A stretch of 64,000 bases of DNA from Aselliscus stoliczkanus (taxonomy: Eukaryota > Chordata > Mammalia > Chiroptera > Hipposideridae): the NCBI GenBank assembly GCA_033961575.1, contig CM066735.1, positions 86,245,449-86,309,448 on the forward strand, read 5' to 3'. Shown here piece by piece: positions 56,632-64,000 of the stretch. The notes beneath the pieces are model-generated. The model did not search any database. It was not told the origin of the DNA and was given only the letters and a program-made list of their open reading frames with translations. A program made the position numbers and the translations under genes. Position 1 is the first letter of the stretch; each line of letters starts with the position of its first letter.

Positions 56632-56643
56632 TGGACCAACTTT

Positions 56644-57053
56644 TTTTTAAGATTCTATTGGGGAATTGGGGGAGGGGAACAGACAAGTTACTGTCCTTTT
56701 GTTCTTCAGTCTAGTTGTGGAGGACATTGCTTCTATGGCCTATGTTGGTATCATCATTCTGCTCTTCTCGGGTGAGGCAGATCGGTCGCCTGCCTCTGGA
56801 CAGCCACTTACAGCGGCTCTTGGCAGCTCACACCGGCTGCCAGCCACTCACTGTAGCCTATGGCAGCCCACTGCAGCAGGAGCCTACAGCCTATGCCATC
56901 AGCAGTGACTCACAGCAGCCCAGCTCCAGGTGGAGCTGTTGTATACCATCTTAGCTGTAGAGGGCAGTGTCGCTGACCCTCATATGTGGGATCCGAACTG
57001 GGGCTGCTGGCATCCCAAGCCAGCTCTTAACCAATGCTCCACTTGGCCGGCCC
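56644..57053 (-). mobile_element. Long tRNA-derived SINE with GGCCGGCC head
   Basis: Second copy of the SINE at 15693-16132, about 410 bp, same strand and order of parts: head GGGCCGGCCAAGTGGAGCAT, GC-rich body, CCCCAATAGAATCTT and A tail. It differs by an extra ATACCATCT-type stretch in the body and lacks the tail duplication. The target duplication is imperfect (TGGACCAACTTT at 56632-56643 and TGGATTGACTTT at 57054-57065), so this copy is older. The ~80-residue frames inside are not genes. Confidence 0.92.
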
Positions 57054-57065
57054 TGGATTGACTTT

Positions 57066-59352
57066 CTTGAGACAAAGAAACTAAACTACCCATTCTAGAT
57101 TTACAGTGTCTTGTATTTGTTGCAAATGTGCTTTCCTATAAAGACAGCTCATGGAATTTTCATATTTGAGGCCCCTCTCTGTTCTGAAAAGTCATTGTTT
57201 ATTTTGTCTTTAATTTCTACATTCTTAATGTTCCTACTTTTGTTAAACCAGAGTTCATAGAAATAAGAAAATTAAGTAAAGAATGTCCCTTTCTATTGCT
57301 GCTTTAGCTCAACAGAAAAGCTTCAGAAATTTTGTGTTTCGATATGAAAATTTTATCCTATTGATTAATCCGCTAACATCTGTATTTCACATGGTTCTTG
57401 ACCCACACAAAACCCAACTCTACATGTATGACCTTCTGGGCTCTTCCAATGTTACTATTTCTTTTCTTCTCTGGTCCTATTCATTTATTTCCACAAACCA
57501 ATTCGGTAAGGTATCACCTAGCTCTCAATCAAATTACTGTATGGCAGTAATAAAATGCCACCCATACAACAAGAGATATATGTTATAACATCCATTATTT
57601 TATTGAGTTTTCTCTGGGGATTATTTTGTAAATGCTCTTAAGATTTTAAACCTCTATGAATGCAGTGGTGCCAGTTTTGTTACCCAGTACATTTTTAAAG
57701 AATGGTACCTGAATGCATATCCCTACCACATTTTGTCCTCAGGGTTGAAATAGTGTCTGGTTAGAAGACAGGAGTGACCATTAAGTTATTACTTAATCGT
57801 CTCCTCAGGAAGGTAATGTTTGTTTTTATTAGCATTGAATTGAAAGTCAGTTATATTCAGAACAGCAATACTAGAGAGGGTACAGGAGGAAGGCAAAGAT
57901 GACTATGAAAGCACTAGAAAGTAAAGTTTATAAAGGAAGATCAAAGCAACTAGAGTTGCTTTATCTGATCAGGAGGCATGGGAGAACATGTAGACCTTTC
58001 AAAGAAGTAGCTAAACAGACTCCCTGGGAAATTAGAAACATGGAGGGAGAAAATAATTAACATACATAGAATTATTGATGCTGAAGAAAAACAGACTTGA
58101 CATACTTTTGCATTTTCTTAAAGGTGTATGCTAAGTTAGAGAGAGATTGTATAGATTATCCTATCTCTGTTTTCACATGGGACCACATGAGAAGAGTTTT
58201 ATTTTATGCTGCAATGTAAGGGGTTTAGGTCAACTCATGGGATCATTTCTGGACACTGGGGTTTTTAAGCATTAGATTAAGAAGATGAATAAGCATGTCT
58301 TTAGAGTTTACAATCACTTCTGGAGAACTGTATAGGGAAAAAGATAAAAACACTCTCTGCCGTTTAGGGGAAAAGTAACATTCTCTTTAGTCTATGAGGT
58401 GATAAAATGTGTCCCACTGAATGATAAGAAGTGGGAAGGAAAGCTATGACAGATGTTCTTCCTGCGCGACAAATCTAGGTAGTGGGTAGAAGTGAGTGGG
58501 TGAAGGGAGGGTCCCTAATGAAACCCAAGATTTTTGCATGATTGGGTTTATGTCACTCAGGGAATATCTAAAAGTTTGTTTAAAAGAAGTGCTAAAATTA
58601 TATTTGCCTCTGAGAAATGAGAGAGAGAGAGAAGCAGACAAATTTGGCCCATTAACCAAAAGTCAATCAATAGAAATGAAGAGAAATTTCCCTGTGGTGC
58701 ATGGCATTTACCTCTTTTAATTGTTCCTAGCCCTACACCCTAAAGGACTTAAATCTAGAAAAGTGAGGTAATATGTACAGGGTTAGCAGGCAGAAAAAGC
58801 CCAAAAATAAAGGTCTAAAAGTTTATTTTCATTAAAATCCCTTTAAGATATTGGGCCATTGGTGAAACTACCTTGAGATTCACATACCAAGCATGGCATC
58901 CTGAGAAATTCAAGACGTACCATCCTGGCATGTAGTGTTGCACAGTGTTTTCATGACACCAGAGGTGTCTGGTGGAGGTATACCACCGGTGGAGGTGACA
59001 ATGCCAAGAGGGAGGTGACAGCAGTGAGTGGCATTGGCAATTATTTCCAGACTGCTTATCAGGCTGCTGAGGTCTTTGTAGCTGACATTGAGGAAAGGCA
59101 GAATTTTGGGGTAAGCACACATGAGACACTGTGAAAGATGTCCCAAATAGCTAGGAAATTGTTGCCAATTTTATCAGGAAGCAGGAAGGGAGTGAAACGA
59201 AAAGAGTTTAGATTACTCCATTTGTGCATTGGGCTATTGTGGCAGGAGAAACATTGGTTTATATAAAGAAAAACAAATTCAACCCCATGAATTCTTAAGA
59301 CAAAGATGCAATAGTTGCAACAAAGTCAGAAAAACAATAGAGCCAGTATTCA
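57066..59352. other. Unique sequence, nothing recognised
   Basis: No repeats recognised over about 2.3 kb. The two minus frames at 58815-59146 (104 and 78 residues) overlap in different phases and show no domain. A stretch rich in GAGGTG repeats lies at about 58970-59025. Confidence 0.45.
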
Positions 59353-59373
59353 TGGTGGTGGTGGTGGTGGTGG
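59353..59373. repeat. (GGT)n microsatellite
   Basis: Six GGT units followed by GGGG. Confidence 0.95.
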
Positions 59374-59454
59374 GGGAGATGATCAGATTTGAGAAGCAGC
59401 TTTTTTATTATAAATATTATCCACTATCTATATTTATATATGTCAAGCAGTATA

Positions 59455-59560
59455 TTTAAATGCATTGTGTTTTGAATGCATTATCTCCTTTAACGGTCCC
59501 AATAACCTTGTAGGTAGTTATTATTATTCTATCTGTTACAATCTTTTCAGCTCTAATTAC
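59455..59560 (-). mobile_element. MIR fragment, antisense
   Basis: ATTATCTCCTTTAACGGTCC, CAATAACCTTGTAGGTAGTT and ATTATTATTCTATC fit antisense MIR. Confidence 0.65.
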
Positions 59561-60524
59561 AGACGATCTAGCTAAAATTGGTATAACATTAAGGAGGGTT
59601 ATTGTCCATGCTCTTTACAACCACACTATAATATACTCACTGTAGAGTGTCAGTCTAAGATCCATTCATCTCTTGAAATACCTTGACCAAAGTATGGCCC
59701 GAGGCTCAGCTATTCCCTACTGGTGTCTCTGTCATTGCTTTCTTCCCCTCTGGCTTGTCACCGGGCCAGCTTATGGAGGAGGCGCAGAGTGAGTTTGCTG
59801 CCTGCCCTTGCTTTGCTTCCCAGCTTCCCATTTGACATTGACATGCCATTTTCTTTGAGTCACTGGAAAAGCCCATCAATGCTGTTCTAAAAACACATTT
59901 TATATGATAAGTCCCTATCAAACATCAAGGAAGCTTCTTTGATTTTAATACTTCTTTAAGTTTCAAAGGCTACAATGAAGGACATTTGCTCAAGAAGCAT
60001 AGATGAGATACTCTGAAAGAGCTTCAAAATCTATCAGAAGAATTTTCTTTGTGGTTGCTATTTCAGATTCCTTAAATCCTCATCATTGCACTTAAAACGT
60101 CCCTGTGGTTTGCAAATGATCCTTTTGAGCCCTGACAATTTGCCAAGACATATCTATAAGCTGAAAGAAAGGGAGACAGAAAATATGGTGTCAGCGACAT
60201 GGTGTGTGCCACAGAGTGCTGAAGCATTTTCCAAAATCCAGTCTACATTTAATCCAGAGTGTTGCACTCACATCTCAACTTTTCCAATATTAGTTTCATC
60301 ATGGGGCATTATACTGACACAGTCCAATAACCAGGCAAATAAGGCTTCCAGTTTAGTTTGTGGCACATAAACATTCTGACCATGAAATAAAATATTGACA
60401 ATCTGTCAGAAGAATCAAATTTTTTATGCCCTAACTATCAGGCTGTATTTGGCATTTTAGCTGAGTCAAGAAAAGGTACTTGGATATAGTAAAATGAACA
60501 CGTGAGGACTTTGTGTGCTAAAGA
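59561..60524. other. Unique sequence, nothing recognised
   Basis: No transposon or gene recognised. The segment at about 59700-59880 is a little GC-richer, with no clear signal. Confidence 0.5.
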
Positions 60525-60665
60525 AATCAGTTTCACTTATTGATAACTATATAACCTTGGATCTATCACTTATCATCTCAGAGGGTCAGTTTCCTCAGTT
60601 GATAAATGAAAAAGTACATTCACAAGGTTTTTGTAAGAAGTCAGTAAGATAACATCAGTTTTTAT
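60525..60665 (+). mobile_element. MIR SINE fragment
   Basis: TATAACCTTGGATCTATCAC and GGTCAGTTTCCTCAGTTGAT, then ACAAGGTTTTTGTAAGAAGT, follow the MIR order. Confidence 0.7.
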
Positions 60666-62309
60666 ATCACAAGAACATAGAAAAATTATTTCATCTTCTC
60701 CAGAACACATTTCCTGTTCTAAATTTTAAGAATTCATTTATTCATTCATTCATTATTTTTCAATCACTTGTTCATGAGATATTTAATAAATACCTATCCT
60801 TACCAAGTTAAAAGCTAATCTATGGATAAACCACTACAAATAGCACCTAATCAGTGTATCAAGGCTTTTGGCATAGTCTAGAAACTGGGTAAGTAAACCA
60901 GATATTACAAATGAACAACCAGATTAACAGACTTTTTTTTTCTGCATCATGTATGCTTTAAAAAGAAAAGAAAAAAACAGTTTAGATTTTGGTGACTTTA
61001 GGAAGGATACTTGATCTTCAATTAGCCAGAAGCCACTGTTTTCTGTGTTTTATCCTAGTTCATCCCCCATTTTTTATACTTTTCTGAATACTGAAGAGGT
61101 TTGTGTATATGACCTAGATGGAAACAATAATTACAATAGAGTAGAAAGAGTATTACTGGACACAAGTTCAACTTGTTAAAAGACTATCAGGGTAGTGTTA
61201 CTAGCTTTAGAGTAAATAAAACAGTGCAAATGGTCCCACATGTATTTATTGCTGGGACTGACTTTGGCTTCCTGGCATCGAGATACAAATCCTACCAGAG
61301 AAGAAAGCCATCACATCCCACCATCTCCATGAGAAACATCTGCCCCTAATATGTAAATATGAGAGAACTTGAAATCAAATTTTCATGATGCATAATTCAA
61401 GTGTAGCATGTTTTGAATGATTTTAACTAGAAAATTTATTAACTGGAAAACAATTTTGTAAAACCATTGTAATAGAGGGCATATCAACCCTCCAATAGAT
61501 TTTGTCTGCATTTTAACTTCATTTTCTTTCATATGTCAGGTGTTTTATTTGGAATAGATGGTGATTTTTTTTTCCAGTCATATAAAAGGACAGAATTTGC
61601 CTAACTGTGGGCAGAGCTGGAGTAGGAGTCCAGCAGGACCAGAGTCCAGCAGGATTCTGCAGGAGCAGAATCCATCCTCATCCTGGGCATGGTTGTCTCT
61701 TCCAGTGTAACTATCAGTGGGGACAATTCTGGGTCTTGCACCAGACTGGCACATCCAGGACAATGACAGCAACACCCCAAATTCCCCATTTAGCAGTTCC
61801 CAGTTCTCAGCTGGAAGAGTACTTGGGAGGCAGGGGTCCCTTACATTTCCATACATGCCAAACCGTTTCCCTGCCTAGCTTTGCCAGCCTCCTTATGCCC
61901 ACTTTTGCCCACCCCCATGTAGGACAGTATGTGCTACTTGGAGAGAAAAAGTCAAACACCAATTGCGGTATATAAAAATTATTCTTATTATGGGGTATTA
62001 TCACTGGACTTCACTCTACATATTTCATTTTTCTTTAAATGTTAGGTAGGCCTTTGTATACTTGTCTTTCTGAGAAGACTGCAAAGTTTCTGAGGTCAGG
62101 GATCCTACCTTGCATTTCTTGCTTTGCATCCCATGTACGTCTTCTCCAATGCATTACATATAGCATTAAATAGAGTACATATTCAATACATGTTGCTTTA
62201 TGAATAAAGTTGGTGAATGGTAACATAGAATTAACATTGGAAAAAAGGATTCAACAATTCTATGTTTTCATTAGAACTGCATCCATGACTATCTTAATGA
62301 CCTGGGGGG
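60666..62309. other. Mostly unique
   Basis: A short (ATTC)n and antisense L2-like tip lie at about 60727-60800. The segment 61600-61950 is GC-richer and has the inverted repeat at 61652-61673. The 122-residue plus frame at 61607-61975 and overlapping minus frames have no recognisable domain. Confidence 0.4.
61652..61673. repeat. Perfect 9-bp inverted repeat with 4-nt loop
   Basis: GGATTCTGC, loop AGGA, GCAGAATCC. It lies just after a direct repeat of AGTCCAGCAGGA. No terminator or RNA role can be claimed. Confidence 0.9.
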
Positions 62310-62440
62310 AATCACTAAATGCCAGAGAGTTTATTTAAAAAGTAGGGATTTAAAAAGAAAAAAACAAGTAGGGATCATAATGTCTTTCCTATGTATTACA
62401 CGGGGCTGTTGTGAAGACCAAATCAGATAGTTAGTATAAA
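62310..62440 (+). mobile_element. Possible MIR fragment
   Basis: CATAATGTCTTTCCTATGTA, ACGGGGCTGTTGTGAAGACC and AAATCAGATAGTTAGTATAA suggest the MIR centre and 3' part. Confidence 0.5.
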
Positions 62441-62953
62441 ATACAATTACTCTAATAACACCATAGAAATGTCACATGGACTAATAATTTTAATAATTAT
62501 TGACAAAAATGAATTCTTATCAGACTTGTGGCAGAGAATATCTCTCTCACTGGCATGACATTTATGCAGTGACTTCCCAGGGACCTGTACTCTCTGGGGA
62601 GAAATCATATAGATAGTCCTCACAGTGGGTTAGCTCTTAAAATATGTTTTGTTCTATTTTAAAAGTTGAAAGCTAAAATTATTCCTGGAGTGATCGCTAA
62701 TAATAATACATAAATATAATCTGGGGCCCAGAATAAATGCAGACAAGTCAGGAGGGAAGAAGTTTCGTAAGACAGACAGATGTGACATGCTTCAAGCCAG
62801 GAGTACTCTGCCGATGAAAGAGAGTCTGTGAAAATTTATCCTGAGGCTATGTGATGAGCCTCCTGTGACTGTCTGCTCATCTCCCACTGAGCCGTGGTCT
62901 CCAGTGGTCTCCGAGGGTCCCACCACTCACCAGCTCAAGATGATGCTTCCCCT
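62441..62953. other. Unique sequence, nothing recognised
   Basis: No feature recognised. Confidence 0.5.
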
Positions 62954-63058
62954 CCCACTTTCATGCTCTCTCTCTCCCTCTCTCTCTCCTTCTCCCTCTT
63001 TCTCTCCCTCTCCCTCTCTCCCTTCCTTTCCCTCTCCCTCTCCCTCATTTTCCCTCAT
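62954..63058. repeat. CT-rich low-complexity tract
   Basis: About 100 bp of polypyrimidine with CTCTCT and CCCTCT units. The 88- and 90-residue S/L/P-rich frames are translations of this tract. Confidence 0.95.
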
Positions 63059-63169
63059 AGCCTTTCACTCTCCCATTTTTCAGAGAAGCTGTCACAATGC
63101 AGCACCTTGCCTCTCATTCTTTACTTTTTGATCATTATTAACAAGCTATCAGCTAAAAATTTCTAAATT

Positions 63170-63421
63170 AGATATATCAGTTTCCAAAAGCTACCATAGC
63201 AACTTATCACAAATTGAGTGGCTTAAAACCACAGAGAATTATTCTGTCACAATTCCTAAGGCCAGAGGTCCAAAATCAAAGTGTCAGCAGGACTGCACTC
63301 CCTCTGGGATCTTAGAGGAGAATCTGTTCTTTGCCTCCCTCTTCCATGCCTGGTGGCTCCAGACATTCCTTCCTTGGCCTTTGGCTCCATAATTCCAAAC
63401 TCTGCATCATCCCTTTACAAT

Positions 63422-63493
<72 letters not shown>

Positions 63494-63735
63494 TGCGCGC
63501 GCGCGCGCGCACGCTCTCGCTCCCCCCCCTTTACTTCTGGCTCTTATTATGACATATTTCATTGGCTTTAGGGCCCACTTGTAATCCAGATGATCTCATC
63601 TCAAAATCCTTATTTATATCTGCACAGACCCTTTTTCCAAATAAGATCACATTCACAGGTTAGAAGGGTTGACACTCGGACATATCTTTTGGGGGCCACC
63701 ATTCAACCTACTACACTTGGCAAGGAGTAACCTCC
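63170..63735 (-). mobile_element. MaLR LTR (MLT1/MST-like), antisense, with microsatellite inside
   Basis: ACCATAGCAACTTATCACAA, GAGTGGCTTAAAACCACAGA, GTCACAATTCCTAAGGCCAG, AGGTCCAAAATCAAAGTGTC, then after the microsatellite TTTAGGGCCCACTTGTAATC, CAAATAAGATCACATTCACA and ATCTTTTGGGGGCCACCATT. This is an antisense MaLR LTR, close to full length. Confidence 0.85.
63425..63511. repeat. (CT)n followed by (GC)n microsatellite
   Basis: A CT run of about 70 bp (63425-63493, one TGT interruption), then GCGCGCGCGCGCGCGCG at about 63495-63511, then ACGCTCTCGCTCCCCCCCC. It sits inside the LTR. The 96-, 73- and 66-residue frames with SLSLSL or REREREREs are translations of it. Confidence 0.97.
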
Positions 63736-63789
63736 TTGCTTTTTAAAATAAGTTATCACCTAAGGCATGTCCCCAAACAATATAGTTTC

Positions 63790-64000
63790 ATTTTGTCTAT
63801 TTTTGAACTTCCTGTGAATCTTATCATACTTCAAGTATTCTTTTGTACCTTAATTCTTTTGCTCAACATTACATTTGTAAGATTTATCTACGCTTGTTCA
63901 TGTTCATAGATGAAATCCAATACTATAGTCCTGTAGAGAAAGATCACAATTATTGTACCTAGTCCTCTGTTGATGTGCATTAGGTTTGGTTCCTTATTAG
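63790..64000 (-). mobile_element. L1M fragment, antisense, cut by window end
   Basis: TTCTTTTGCTCAACATTACA, TTTGTAAGATTTATCTACGC, CCTCTGTTGATGTGCATTAG and GTTTGGTTCCTTATT follow an antisense L1 ORF2/3' region. It continues past the window. Confidence 0.65.

Noticed and set aside
56666..56954. 80- and 79-residue frames
   Set aside because: Same SINE body as at 15693-16132.
58815..59146. Two overlapping Cys/His-rich minus frames as a zinc-finger gene
   Set aside because: The cysteines and histidines do not have the spacing of a C2H2 or RING motif, and the frames are in different phases.
62865..63166. 88- and 90-residue Ser/Pro-rich frames
   Set aside because: Translations of a polypyrimidine tract.
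63281..63571. SLSLSL and RERERE-type frames
   Set aside because: Translations of the CT/GC microsatellite.
1..64000. CRISPR array, prophage, operon or bacterial-type gene cluster
   Set aside because: No spaced direct repeats of that kind and no dense long ORFs. All signals are those of a mammalian nuclear genome.

Overview
The window is gene-poor nuclear DNA from a mammal, most likely a bat. It has long AT-rich stretches, dinucleotide microsatellites, ancient mammal-wide repeats (MIR, L2, MER5A, MER20, MaLR LTRs), L1 remnants, and younger lineage-specific insertions. The bat call rests on tRNA-derived SINEs with a GGCCGGCC-type head or a VES/Rhin-like head ending in CCCCAATAAAA, on an L1 3' end of the type I associate with bats, and on a short mariner element. 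The family of bat is not resolved. I see no intact protein-coding gene, no functional RNA gene and no CRISPR. The long open frames are L1 ORF2 remnants, microsatellite translations or unsupported chance ORFs.

Layout. 1-12.6 kb: unique sequence with MIR, L2, a MaLR LTR, two L1 3' ends around a compound microsatellite, one VES-like SINE and a 156-bp TA-flanked MITE. 12.8-14.1 kb: a 5'-truncated antisense L1 with ORF2 C-terminal remnants. 14.7-17.1 kb: microsatellites, a 440-bp SINE with a perfect 16-bp target duplication, and a 753-bp solo ERV LTR inside a MIR. 18-26 kb: a MIR split by an L1 tail, an MLT1 LTR, a small minisatellite, L2 pieces and AT-rich DNA. 27-42 kb: two SINEs that consist only of the tRNA head, a bipartite SINE, MER5A, MER20, several MIRs and a 1.3-kb L2 with reverse-transcriptase remnants. 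42.2-42.9 kb: a three-level nest (MIR, palindromic DNA transposon, mariner). 44-49 kb: mostly unique, with candidate conserved noncoding blocks. 49-54.3 kb: an L1M, then a second three-level nest (hAT-like element, L1, U6 snRNA pseudogene). 54.5-64 kb: L2, a second long SINE, a MaLR LTR carrying a large CT/GC microsatellite, and an L1 fragment running off the end.

There is no gene system here. What can be read is the insertion history: several elements can be ordered in time from target-site duplications and interruptions. The stretches without repeats may be intergenic or intronic and may hold regulatory elements, which only cross-species alignment can show. All repeat names come from remembered consensus sequences; no database search was run.
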